Assembly: GCA_040904925.1 (NCBI GenBank)
Contig: JBBDSP010000015.1
Span: 51,407 to 115,406 of the forward strand
Direction of reading: 5' to 3'
Source: Gracilimonas sp040904925
GTDB lineage: Bacteria > Bacteroidota > Rhodothermia > Balneolales > Balneolaceae
Length of the DNA: 64,000 bases
Every line of letters begins with the position of its first letter. Positions within the stretch are counted from its first letter, which is position 1. Positions 36,428 through 44,988 of the stretch are shown here, piece after piece. Made by a program: the position numbers and the translations under genes. Under the pieces are notes generated by a model. That model did not search any database and was not told the origin of the DNA. It saw nothing but the letters and a program-made list of their open reading frames with translations.

Positions 36428-36464
36428 TTCGATATTCAATGTTGAATGTTCAGTGTTCGATATT
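36428..36464. repeat. Short AT-rich repeat unit upstream of tRNA-Arg
   Basis: TTCGATATT occurs at 36428-36436 and again at 36456-36464, with variations on TTCAATGTT/TTGAATGTT between them. The pattern resembles the short ATTCAATGTT-type intergenic repeats frequent in Bacteroidota. Confidence 0.4.
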
Positions 36465-36474
36465 AATGACATCT

Positions 36475-36548
36475 GCGCCCGTAGCTCAACCGGATAGAGC
36501 GTCTGACTTCGGATCAGAAGGCTGAGGGTTCGAATCCTTCCGGGCGTA
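36475..36548 (+). tRNA. tRNA-Arg (anticodon TCG)
   Basis: A full cloverleaf of 74 bases: acceptor GCGCCCG pairs with CGGGCGT, D arm GCTC/GAGC, anticodon stem TCTGA/TCAGA with loop CTTCGGA (anticodon TCG), T arm GAGGG/CCTTC with loop TTCGAAT. CCA is not encoded. A strong terminator follows. Confidence 0.95.
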
Positions 36549-36555
36549 CAACTCT

Positions 36556-36592
36556 AAAGCCGTTAAGATGCCAAAACTTAACGGCTTTTTTC
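36556..36592 (+). terminator. Intrinsic terminator of tRNA-Arg
   Basis: Perfect 11-base arms AAGCCGTTAAG (36557-36567) and CTTAACGGCTT (36577-36587) with a T-run after the hairpin. Confidence 0.9.
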
Positions 36593-36645
36593 TATTTTGG
36601 ATGTATTTTCCTACTCTTAGTGCAAAAAAACCTCATCAGTAACCA

Positions 36646-37329
36646 ATGAACCCAATTCTATTCCTGCACGGAGCCCTTGGAACTTCGGATCAACTCAAAC
36701 TGCTTGTTGAAAAACTAAACATTAAGCAATCGATCCATCTGATCAATTTTGAAGGACACGGTTCCGGGGCAGGTTCAACCCGACCGTTTCGAATGGAGTA
36801 TTTTGCAGAGAACGTGGTGGATTATATGGAGGATCACGGGATGGAAAAGGCTGATTTTTTTGGGTACAGCATGGGTGGATATGTTGCAATGTATATTGCA
36901 AGAAACTATTCTCAAAAGGCTGAAAGGATCGCCACTTTGGGAACCGTGTTAAAGTGGAGCAGTGATGTCTCTGAAAGAGAAGTCCGGTTTTTGAATCCTG
37001 AGAAGATCAGGGAGAAAGTCCCGCAGTTTGCAGAAGAACTGGAAAAGCGACATCCAGCGGGGTGGGAAGAGGTGGCTGCCAAAACGAAAGACCTGTTGCT
37101 GAACCTCGGTGCTGATCCAAGAATTACAGATTCGGAATGGGAAGAGATTCGTAACAAAGTTCGAATTCACACCGGTGACCGGGATGCAACCGCGGGCATA
37201 GAACAAAGCCTGGATATTTGTAAAAAGCTGGAGAATGGTGAGCTGATGGTTTTGCCAAATACACCCCATCCAATAGAGCGAGCAGATATAAAACTACTGG
37301 CGTGTTCTCTAAATGATTTTTTCAGCTGA
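36646..37329 (+). CDS. Alpha/beta hydrolase
   Basis: A 227-residue cytosolic protein. It has the oxyanion-loop HGALGTSDQ, the nucleophile elbow GYSMGGYVA (Ser in GYSMG), an Asp region VRIHTGDRD and a late His in NTPHPIERAD, so the catalytic triad is likely complete. Without neighbours of known pathway the substrate cannot be predicted; an esterase or a small-molecule hydrolase is possible. Confidence 0.8.
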   Translation: MNPILFLHGALGTSDQLKLLVEKLNIKQSIHLINFEGHGSGAGSTRPFRMEYFAENVVDYMEDHGMEKADFFGYSMGGYVAMYIARNYSQKAERIATLGTVLKWSSDVSEREVRFLNPEKIREKVPQFAEELEKRHPAGWEEVAAKTKDLLLNLGADPRITDSEWEEIRNKVRIHTGDRDATAGIEQSLDICKKLENGELMVLPNTPHPIERADIKLLACSLNDFFS

Positions 37330-37448
37330 GGAATAACTCTGGGTTTTACAATCGTAAGGTAAACGGCCTGTCCGCTCATAGATATAAACTCTTTCCTTAG
37401 AGCTTATTTTTCCTCATCTTAGTTTAATATTAAATTATATAGTGGTTT

Positions 37449-38098
37449 ATGGCCTGTGATTTACTTTGGTTGAAACGGTGCTTTAAGGGTTTTACTATAC
37501 TTCTGATTTTATTCAGTTTTCATGAAGGGAGTATAGCACTTGCTCAGCCTTCTTCTTACGAAAGCGCAGAGTCCGGACAACCATACTTTGAGGCGGGTGA
37601 GCTGATCTACACTGATATCGACACCTTAAGTAATAAGTTGTACGTGTTGTTGTCTTCAGAATTATGGAAATATGATCTGAGTGAAGACTCCTGGACTTTG
37701 TTGAGAAACTTTGATTCTTTCCCTGAGCCGCTTTTAGAGTTAGACTTCGGTTATGACCCTTTCAATGATCGATTATTGCTATGGAGTCGTGGTGTAGGAA
37801 TTTTATATCAGCTCAGTTTAGAAGATTACAGCTTAGAGCGTATAGATCAGTCTTCCCGGCATAAAAATCAGTTTGGGCATATACCTTTTCTGAAACGGGT
37901 GATCTTGAAGGAGAAATATGGCCAGAGATCAGCAATTATGACTATAGGCGAAAACTCAGAAACGAAACTCTTAAATCGATCAATGAAAAATTCAAAAAAG
38001 CCTTTAATGATGTTGGAGATTTAGTTTTACGACGCAGAGACCCTGATGATCACCGAAGAGTACATTACGTGCTAAACAGATACTTTATTGAAGGATGA
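37449..38098 (+). pseudogene. Probable frameshifted gene with kelch-like N-terminal part
   Basis: The intact frame 37449-38024 codes for 191 residues with an N-terminal hydrophobic signal (FKGFTILLILFSFHEGSIALAQ) and kelch/beta-propeller-like segments (KLYVLLSSELWKYDLSEDSW, DRLLLWSRGVGILYQLSLED). After SRHKNQFGHIPFLKR its sequence becomes unlike a normal protein. In the -1 frame from about 37890 the reading continues sensibly as TGDLEGEIWPEISNYDYRR, then a charged helical stretch ending HRRVHYVLNRYFIEG and a TGA at 38096. A single lost base near the AAACGGG stretch, or an internal deletion, would explain this. The original protein was probably exported or membrane-bound. A sequencing error is possible. 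Confidence 0.5.
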
Positions 38099-38140
38099 AC
38101 TAACAGGTTTCGACTTTTTTCAAATTTTGCGAAACTATCT

Positions 38141-40552
38141 TCACCTTCCCCTAGAATCATTATTTCCGCCAAAATTATATCGGAAGTTCACCCTGAATGA
38201 ACGGCTTGACCAACTGAATTCCCTATTGGTATAAGAATTAGGTTCAATGATCTCCCGGTCTCCATTTCGGGAATTGAATACATCGCGCACGTTGATGGAG
38301 ATGTTAGCCCGGCCGTCTAGTAATTCTTTCGATAATCCACTGCCTACGAAAGAACGAGAGGGCCTTCTTCCCTGGGCTGTTTCGGAAGCCCCTCTAAAGT
38401 ATAGATAAGATTGAAAATTCCAGGTTTCGGCAAAACCCCATCGCACCCTAAGTCGGCTTGTAAGGTTTTCAGATTTGCTGTCGTAAGAGATCCCTTCAAA
38501 TTCCCCTTTTGTTTCAGATTGATATAGATTTAAACTTCCTGATAATTGAAGATTTTCAAATAGATCCTGATCAGCAGAAAATTCTACACCCCAGGCATTT
38601 TCATTGGATAAGTTAATAGGAGTGCGTGTTGTGATACCATCATTTCCGGTCACAGAAACGCGATCTATAACTTGAGTTCGATCGCGGTAGTAAAAACTGG
38701 TTAATACCGAGCCTGTTTCCCAATATCGCAGATAACCGAGTTCATAAGAGTCGCCAAACTCAGGCTCAAGATCCGGATTACCTGTAGAGCGATAGCGATT
38801 ATCTGAGATGTCGGTAAATGGAAGTAAATACCAGGATCGGGGTCGTGAAATACGTCGGCTATAGCTTACCTGGAAAGAATTCTGCTCATTCAATGAATAG
38901 GATAGAAATATACTTGGAAAGAGATTGGTGTAATTCTGTTCGCTGCCTAAGTTTTGTTGATCAAGTTCAGTGGTGATCCTGGTGTTTTCAGCTCTGAGGC
39001 CTAATTGATATGTGAACGGCTTCAATTCTCCTGAAAAAGTAGCGTAAAGAGAATTCACGTTTTCAGAATATTTAAAGTTATCAGCTGCTCCGACCTCGTC
39101 AGCGGCTTCAACCCAGACGCCATTTTCAAACCTTTCCACAAGGTAATCACTATCCTGCCAGTCATAATTGAATCGCCCTCCGGCTTCCAGGCGTCCGTTT
39201 TCTCCGACCGGGCGTTCATAATCAAGATCAAAACGGGCTTCACGATAGATCTCTCCACCATTTGTTCGTTCTCTTAAGTTCTCACCTGGGCCACTATTGA
39301 TTTGCTCGTCTAAATTTGCTGTTTCATCTTCATTGCCAAATTCAAAATCTAAGTCTGTAGCTAATACGTGATCGCCTTCTTCATCAAAGGTTTTTTCGTA
39401 AAGCATGCGAATATCAAAATCGCTTTCATTTTGTTCTTCGTTGGCTTCTCTTACAGACTCTCTAAGGGTAGCCCAATCATTTGAGATCGCTTCATAAATT
39501 TCATCGTTGGTTGGGTCAAAGTCTATATAGTTAACATCTCTGTCTTCTTTAGCTGTTTCGAAATTAATGCGGGCATCAATCGTCATTAGCTCACTTTCTG
39601 AAAGGAATATATCCGCCCCAAAATTCACATTACCTTCTTGTTCACGGTCGAACCAATCGCTGTTTTCCTGATACGCAAAAGTGGTGTCTGTACTGCTGAA
39701 GCTTTGAAATGTTGAGCTTGATCGAGGATCTCTTTCATATTCAACCTCTGCATTAACAAACCAGTTAATGATATTTTTCTGATAGTTGAGGTTGAAGCCA
39801 ACAGAATGATCCTGCGGATATCCTGTGTTTGCCCGAACCGTTCCATTTAAGCCAAGTTCTGCATCATCCACTAAAATAATGTCAATGATACCTCCGGTTC
39901 CGTTAGCCGCATACCGAGCCGAAGGGTTGGTGATGATCTTAACCTCTTCGATCATTCCGGCGGGAATACTGCTCAACGCATCCGTGCCACCTCTCACTAA
40001 ATTAGAAGGCCGCCCATTGATCAAAATCTGAACGCCTTGATTTCCCCTTAAGCTAACGTTTCCTTCAAAATCAGTAGTAATGGAAGGTACATTATCAAGT
40101 ACGTCTAAAGCAGAACCACCAAGACTAGTGATATCATCTTCAACATTAAAACTGCGACTGTCAAAATTCATTTCCATATAAGAGCGTTGCCCCTCCACTT
40201 CAACTTCGCCCAATTCTGACTGAGAGGGTTCAAGTTGAATAGTTTCCAGATCCAGTGTTTCCCCATCCTCTACCACTATTTCCTGCTCATATTCCTGAAA
40301 AGAAAGAAAGGTGATTTTTAAGGTGTAGGTGCCGGGTTCTGCCTCTAAAGTAAATTCCCCTGAAACCTGAGTTGCCGTTCCGGAAATTATCTGGTCGTTA
40401 CCGGGTTCATAAATGGCAACGGTAGCATTGGCAAGTGGGTTTGATTCGTCATCCAGGACTTGTCCGATTATCTCTGAACTTTGGGCGGAGATTGATTCTG
40501 TAAAAGAAAAAAATAGCAATAAAATTGAAAGTGATCTAAGTACCGATTTCAT
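38141..40552 (-). CDS. TonB-dependent receptor-like outer membrane beta-barrel protein
   Basis: An 803-residue protein with a signal peptide (SILLLFFSFTESISAQ). A carboxypeptidase-regulatory-like beta domain follows (IIGQVLDDESNPLANATVAIY), then a plug region (LDVLDNVPSITTDFEGNVSLRG, VQILINGRPSNLV) and a long 22-strand type barrel ending in FRVNFRYNFGG. It belongs to the outer membrane beta-barrel family close to TonB receptors; the cargo is unknown. No SusD-type partner is adjacent, so a carbohydrate role is not indicated. Confidence 0.88.
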   Translation of the reverse strand: MKSVLRSLSILLLFFSFTESISAQSSEIIGQVLDDESNPLANATVAIYEPGNDQIISGTATQVSGEFTLEAEPGTYTLKITFLSFQEYEQEIVVEDGETLDLETIQLEPSQSELGEVEVEGQRSYMEMNFDSRSFNVEDDITSLGGSALDVLDNVPSITTDFEGNVSLRGNQGVQILINGRPSNLVRGGTDALSSIPAGMIEEVKIITNPSARYAANGTGGIIDIILVDDAELGLNGTVRANTGYPQDHSVGFNLNYQKNIINWFVNAEVEYERDPRSSSTFQSFSSTDTTFAYQENSDWFDREQEGNVNFGADIFLSESELMTIDARINFETAKEDRDVNYIDFDPTNDEIYEAISNDWATLRESVREANEEQNESDFDIRMLYEKTFDEEGDHVLATDLDFEFGNEDETANLDEQINSGPGENLRERTNGGEIYREARFDLDYERPVGENGRLEAGGRFNYDWQDSDYLVERFENGVWVEAADEVGAADNFKYSENVNSLYATFSGELKPFTYQLGLRAENTRITTELDQQNLGSEQNYTNLFPSIFLSYSLNEQNSFQVSYSRRISRPRSWYLLPFTDISDNRYRSTGNPDLEPEFGDSYELGYLRYWETGSVLTSFYYRDRTQVIDRVSVTGNDGITTRTPINLSNENAWGVEFSADQDLFENLQLSGSLNLYQSETKGEFEGISYDSKSENLTSRLRVRWGFAETWNFQSYLYFRGASETAQGRRPSRSFVGSGLSKELLDGRANISINVRDVFNSRNGDREIIEPNSYTNREFSWSSRSFRVNFRYNFGGNNDSRGR

Positions 40553-40688
40553 CAGAAGGCTTTGCAGATAAGTTAACGTGGATTTTATTAACTAATATAT
40601 TAAAGGCTCCGTTGATGTAAATCAGACTAAATGATTGAATTTATTCCAATTTTACATACTTAAATAAGTGTAAATCGGGAATAGTAAA

Positions 40689-40715
40689 CCCACATCAAAA
40701 ATAGATTGATGTGGG
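40689..40715 (-). terminator. Hairpin downstream of the DoxX gene
   Basis: Perfect 10-base arms CCCACATCAA (40689-40698) and TTGATGTGGG (40706-40715) with a seven-base loop, ten bases past the DoxX stop on the reverse strand. The following T-rich stretch is weak, so it may end transcripts only partly. Confidence 0.6.
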
Positions 40716-40724
40716 ATGTCTGAA

Positions 40725-41141
40725 TTATTTATTTAGCACTTTTTTGTCAAGTGAATATTTTCCAGGCCCGGTTAAAGTAATGACCACAAAGAGGAGCAAG
40801 AAAAGCAGCCCTTTTTCTTTAGTACCGAAAGGGTCGTCTGCATGGGCAATGAAAACCACAACAGTCATATTAATACTCAGAACGATGGCGGCGAGTCTGG
40901 TGCCGAGACCAAGAGTTACCAAAAACCCACAAATTGCTTCAGCAAATGTAGCAAGTACCAAAGAAGCAGCCGCTCCAATTCCGATAGGGTCACCAAATGA
41001 AAAATCACCGGATAAAACTTTTAATAATTTAGGCCAGCCATGAGTCAGTATCAGTAGTCCTGCACCAACTCTTAAAACAAGTAAGCTAATGTTGGTAGAA
41101 ACGAGTGAACTAATATCAGTTGAGAGTAATTTTTTTAGCAT
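40725..41141 (-). CDS. DoxX family membrane protein
   Basis: A 138-residue protein with four transmembrane helices. The start LLVLRVGAGLLILTHGWPKLL and the central LATFAEAICGFLVTLGLGTRL match the DoxX family, linked to quinone-related redox balance. The exact role is unknown. The gene lies downstream of its divergent YceI neighbour with an intervening promoter region. Confidence 0.87.
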   Translation of the reverse strand: MLKKLLSTDISSLVSTNISLLVLRVGAGLLILTHGWPKLLKVLSGDFSFGDPIGIGAAASLVLATFAEAICGFLVTLGLGTRLAAIVLSINMTVVVFIAHADDPFGTKEKGLLFLLLFVVITLTGPGKYSLDKKVLNK

Positions 41142-41331
41142 GATGTGAAGATTGATTTGAGGTTACTGTAATAACAGGAATTATTATCAATAAAGCAGTT
41201 TCAATTTGATGATTTATTGAACTGGTTTAAGTAATCAGTCCTATAGGAACTTTCTATTATGAGACGGAGTTTGGTGTTCATATATTTAGTTCAACATTAA
41301 ACTATTTAATACTAATCAATCTTATAATATT

Positions 41332-41871
41332 ATGGCAACTTGGAATATAGACCCCACACATTCAGAAATTCAGTTCAAAGTAAAGCATCTTGTAATATCT
41401 ACGGTGACCGGATATTTCCGTTCATTCAACGGCTCAATTGAAACCGATGGAGACTCTTTTGAAGGAGCTAAGGTTACTTTTGAGGCTGATATCGATAGCA
41501 TTGACACAAACAACGAAGACAGAGACGGCCACCTGCAATCGGATGATTTCTTTAATGCAGAGAAATTTCCAAAAATGAAGTTCGAATCAACTTCATTCAA
41601 AAATACTTCCGGTGATGATTATGAACTGACCGGTAACCTGACTATCCGTGACATAACCAAAGAGATTACTTTAGATGTAACTCACGGTGGTACCGTTGGC
41701 GACCCATACGGACAAACTAAAGCAGGTTTTGAGATCAACGGAACGATCAACCGTAAAGAATTTGATCTGAAATGGAATGCAGTAACGGAAGCGGGCAACG
41801 TTGTTGTTGGCGATAATGTGAAACTACATATGAATGTTCAGGTAGTTGAGCAAGTTTCGGCAGAAGCATAA
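41332..41871 (+). CDS. YceI family protein
   Basis: A 179-residue lipocalin-like protein without a signal peptide. The start MATWNIDPTHSEIQFKVKHL and the later ITKEITLDVTHGG match the YceI family, which binds isoprenoid-type lipids in a beta-barrel. Its divergent neighbour is DoxX. The lack of a signal suggests a cytosolic form. Confidence 0.92.
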   Translation: MATWNIDPTHSEIQFKVKHLVISTVTGYFRSFNGSIETDGDSFEGAKVTFEADIDSIDTNNEDRDGHLQSDDFFNAEKFPKMKFESTSFKNTSGDDYELTGNLTIRDITKEITLDVTHGGTVGDPYGQTKAGFEINGTINRKEFDLKWNAVTEAGNVVVGDNVKLHMNVQVVEQVSAEA

Positions 41872-41897
41872 AAAGCATCTATTAAGATGATCTCCTG

Positions 41898-41925
41898 AAG
41901 GCGGCTGTTACAGTCGCCTTTTTTT
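41898..41925 (+). terminator. Intrinsic terminator of the YceI gene
   Basis: Arms AAGGCGGCTG (41898-41907) and CAGTCGCCTT (41911-41920) with a three-base loop and a T-run. Confidence 0.85.
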
Positions 41926-42096
41926 ATGCGGTAAATATTTTTAAAAAACACCTTGGTTTTTGGATGAACGATGTATTTTTATAAATCAGCAAAAAATATT
42001 TACCATAAATACTGCTAAAAACAGTAAATCAAAATGTTAAAACTTTAATATGGAAAAATTCAGCAGTATAATCCCTCGAACCAAATTAATAGGATC

Positions 42097-43119
42097 ATGA
42101 AAACATTTACTACTTTTTTAGCTCTTTTAATTTCAACTCTTTTGCTGGGATGCCAGCCAAATCCGGAATCAGAATTACCACCTCAGGATGAAAAAGAGTG
42201 GTCGATAGCACTCCACGGTGGAGCAGGATATGTATCTGAAGATATGCCTGAAGACCGTAAACAGGCGTACATGGAATCCCTTGAAGAAGCTCTCACCATA
42301 GGTGCTGAAATTCTGGAAAACGGAGGCACCGCGCTTGATGCCATTGAAAAAACAGTAAACTACCTGGAGGACAATGAATTGTATAATGCCGGAAAAGGCG
42401 CTGTATTTACAGCTGAAGGAAAAAATGAACTGGATGCAGCAATTATGGATGGTTCAACACTAAATGCGGGAGCTATCACCGGAGTGACCACTGTAAAGAA
42501 TCCCATTTCACTTGCCCGCATAGTAATGACAGACTCGAAGCATGTATTCTTTTCAGCAGATGGAGCAGAAACCTTTGCCGACCAAACGGATGTTGAACGA
42601 GTAGATCCTGAGTATTTCTACACTGAAAGCCGTTATGAATCTCTTCAAAGAGCACTGGAGCAGGAAGAATCAGAGTCATCTAATATGCTAATGACGGATT
42701 CTGAAAAAGAATGGCGTTATGGAACAGTTGGGGCAGTGGCAAAAGATAAGGATGGGAATCTTGCTGCGGCCACTTCAACCGGCGGTATGACGAACAAGAA
42801 ATACGGAAGAGTAGGAGATGTTCCGATCATTGGTTCCGGTACGTATGCCAATGATCTGGTTGCGGTTTCGGCTACTGGGTGGGGCGAAAAGATCATGCTG
42901 AATGTTTCAGCACACACACTGGCTTCTTACATGAAATACAAAAATACATCACTTCAACAATCAATGGATTATCTGGTAGATGATCTGCTGGAACCCGGAG
43001 ATGCAGGCTTTATTGCTGTGGACAAGTATGGAAATTTCTCAATGAAGACCAACACAGGATCGATGTTTCGCGCAGCAACTGATTCGGAAGGAAATAGGGA
43101 AGTAGGTATCTGGGATTAA
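42097..43119 (+). CDS. Isoaspartyl peptidase / L-asparaginase lipoprotein
   Basis: A 340-residue protein with a lipobox (LLISTLLLGC). It belongs to the Ntn-hydrolase asparaginase-2 family: IALHGGAGY near the start, GKGAVFTAEGKNELDAAIMDG, and the autocleavage Thr in YGTVGAVAKDKDGNLAAATSTGG. After self-cleavage the Thr becomes the nucleophile that hydrolyses isoaspartyl dipeptides or asparagine. It is exported, unlike the E. coli cytosolic homologue. Confidence 0.92.
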   Translation: MKTFTTFLALLISTLLLGCQPNPESELPPQDEKEWSIALHGGAGYVSEDMPEDRKQAYMESLEEALTIGAEILENGGTALDAIEKTVNYLEDNELYNAGKGAVFTAEGKNELDAAIMDGSTLNAGAITGVTTVKNPISLARIVMTDSKHVFFSADGAETFADQTDVERVDPEYFYTESRYESLQRALEQEESESSNMLMTDSEKEWRYGTVGAVAKDKDGNLAAATSTGGMTNKKYGRVGDVPIIGSGTYANDLVAVSATGWGEKIMLNVSAHTLASYMKYKNTSLQQSMDYLVDDLLEPGDAGFIAVDKYGNFSMKTNTGSMFRAATDSEGNREVGIWD

Positions 43120-43121
43120 AG

Positions 43122-43206
43122 GGTGCTATGGTGTAATCGTGTTTAGGTTTACGGTGTTTTAATTATTGTGATATAAAACACCGTAACACTATCACACCTT
43201 AACACC
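43122..43206. repeat. Large imperfect hairpin filling a convergent gap
   Basis: The inner arms ACGGTGTTTTA (43151-43161) and TAAAACACCGT (43174-43184) are perfect. The outer arms at 43122-43142 and 43186-43206 match at 17 of 21 positions and are built of GGTGT-like steps. It occupies the whole space between the isoaspartyl peptidase gene and the reverse-strand gene at 43208 and may end transcription from both sides. Confidence 0.6.
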
Positions 43207-43207
43207 A

Positions 43208-43999
43208 TTATTCCAGTCCGAGGTGGAATTGGTCTCTTAATTCCTGAATGTAGATTCCGATATCGTTACGCAGCTCAAATAAACGGGCGTGCAATTCCTG
43301 ATATTCCTTTTTGGTAAAAAGGCCTTTCTTTTTGAATCCCTGAAGCAGACCCAACGCATGATTGGCGCAATTAAGGGCCTTTTTAGAATAGGCAATATTG
43401 GCACCTATGTAATCCTGATCAAAACCAAAGGAATGACCACCGGCAAGTTTGGCTCCTATTTTTAGCGAATCTTCAACAAACTCCTCAAACTCAGAGCTCT
43501 GCATTCTGGGGTGAATGTTTTCAGCCCATTTAAGAATGTCTACGGCCAGGTCTTTTGCATCAATATAAATTCCGAGGTTATCCAGATCGGCATAATCGGT
43601 ATAAACATAATCATCACTAAGGCTTTTCCATTCTTCCCCTTCATCGAAGTCATCAAAATCATCTTCATCCTGATTCATGTCCATAAAACCATCTTCAGAT
43701 AAGCCGAAGAGAAAGTCCTCATCATCCCAGTCATCCTCTTCTTCGTCTTCCCAATCGTCTTCATCTTCCGGGAAGTAAGCCTCGTCCATTAGCAATTCTT
43801 CTTCTACATAGGCTTCGTAAGCATCGTCTTCATTCTGGCTTTCCTGAAGTAAGGTAATCCATCGGGGTACATTTCCTTTAGGGTCAGAGGCGATAAATTT
43901 TCTGAGTTGCTCGCTCTTTTTTTCAACTTCATTTAAGTGAGATTCCCATTTGAATTCGTCCCACTGTTCGTCATCGAATCCATCGAAATGCATGTGCAT
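43208..43999 (-). CDS. Acidic protein of unknown function
   Basis: A 263-residue soluble protein. Residues 1-60 are helical; the central part from about 75 to 130 is extremely acidic (EDEDDWEDEEEDDWDDEDF); a C-terminal helical domain of about 120 residues (IDAKDLAVDILKWAENIHPR, KKALNCANHALGLLQGFKKKG) follows. No family is recognised. The fold of the ends with a disordered acidic middle suggests a linker or interaction protein. Start is the first or third codon Met. Confidence 0.7.
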   Translation of the reverse strand: MHMHFDGFDDEQWDEFKWESHLNEVEKKSEQLRKFIASDPKGNVPRWITLLQESQNEDDAYEAYVEEELLMDEAYFPEDEDDWEDEEEDDWDDEDFLFGLSEDGFMDMNQDEDDFDDFDEGEEWKSLSDDYVYTDYADLDNLGIYIDAKDLAVDILKWAENIHPRMQSSEFEEFVEDSLKIGAKLAGGHSFGFDQDYIGANIAYSKKALNCANHALGLLQGFKKKGLFTKKEYQELHARLFELRNDIGIYIQELRDQFHLGLE

Positions 44000-44099
44000 A
44001 TAAGGCAGGCTATTGGTTGCTGTTTATTATAAAAAAGGAATTGTTACTACTAATGCAATACTTTGTGGAAAAGTAACGCTTTTTGTGGATAAAAAGTTG

Positions 44100-44936
44100 T
44101 TATAAGCGTTCCAAAACATTAATAATTACCTGAGTCATTTTAGGCTCTGCCATAGCTGCTGCGGCCAATACATCTTCAATATCAACCGGCTGTAATGCAT
44201 CTGGAAAGCATTCATCGGTAATTACAGAAATCCCAAGCACATCCATCCCCATATGCACGGCCGCTATAACTTCGGGAACGGTACTCATTCCAACAACATC
44301 CGCACCTAGGTGACGCATATACCTGTATTCGGCTTTGGTCTCAAGCATAGGCCCAGTTGCCGCCAGGTAAACACCTTGATGTAATTTTATTGAGTTTTCA
44401 AGAGCAACATTTTCAGCCAGTTCAAGCAGCCGCTCAGTGTAAGGCTCACTCATATCCGGAAAGCGAGGACCTAGCTCGTCATCATTGGGGCCAATAAGGG
44501 GATTCTCTCCAAGAAAGTTGATATGGTCGGTGATAAGCATGATATCACCACGGCTGTAAATTGGATTTAAACCTCCGCAAGCATTACTTACCAAAAGGGT
44601 CTGTGCTCCAATTGATTTTGCCACGCGAACCGGAAAGGCAATCTGTTGCATGGTATAGCCTTCGTAAAAATGAAAACGCCCCTGCATAGCTACTACATCT
44701 TTTCCACCGAGTTTACCGAAGATCAGTTTACCTGCATGGCTCTCTACGGTTGAGACGGGAAAGTGGGGAATATTACTGTAACTGATAATATGTTCGGTTT
44801 CGATCTCATCAGCAAGTTGACCTAACCCGGTGCCGAGAATGAGTAGATATTCCGGCTGAAAACTTGTCTCTTCTTTAATAAAATGTACCGCTTCATCGCG
44901 CTTTGCGCGAAACTCTTCAACCGTGTCGTATTTCAT
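44100..44936 (-). CDS. Purine nucleoside phosphorylase
   Basis: A 278-residue protein. HAGKLIFGKLGGKDVVAMQGRFHFYEGY, SNACGGLNP, and GPMLETKAEYRYMRHLGADVVGMSTVPEVIAA match the trimeric PunA/PNP-II family. It cleaves purine nucleosides with phosphate. It follows the DivIVA gene on the same strand with a 52-base gap. Confidence 0.93.
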   Translation of the reverse strand: MKYDTVEEFRAKRDEAVHFIKEETSFQPEYLLILGTGLGQLADEIETEHIISYSNIPHFPVSTVESHAGKLIFGKLGGKDVVAMQGRFHFYEGYTMQQIAFPVRVAKSIGAQTLLVSNACGGLNPIYSRGDIMLITDHINFLGENPLIGPNDDELGPRFPDMSEPYTERLLELAENVALENSIKLHQGVYLAATGPMLETKAEYRYMRHLGADVVGMSTVPEVIAAVHMGMDVLGISVITDECFPDALQPVDIEDVLAAAAMAEPKMTQVIINVLERL

Positions 44937-44988
44937 AGGATTAACTCAATGGATGTGGAAAATAATGAATGCAAAAATACACCAAAGA

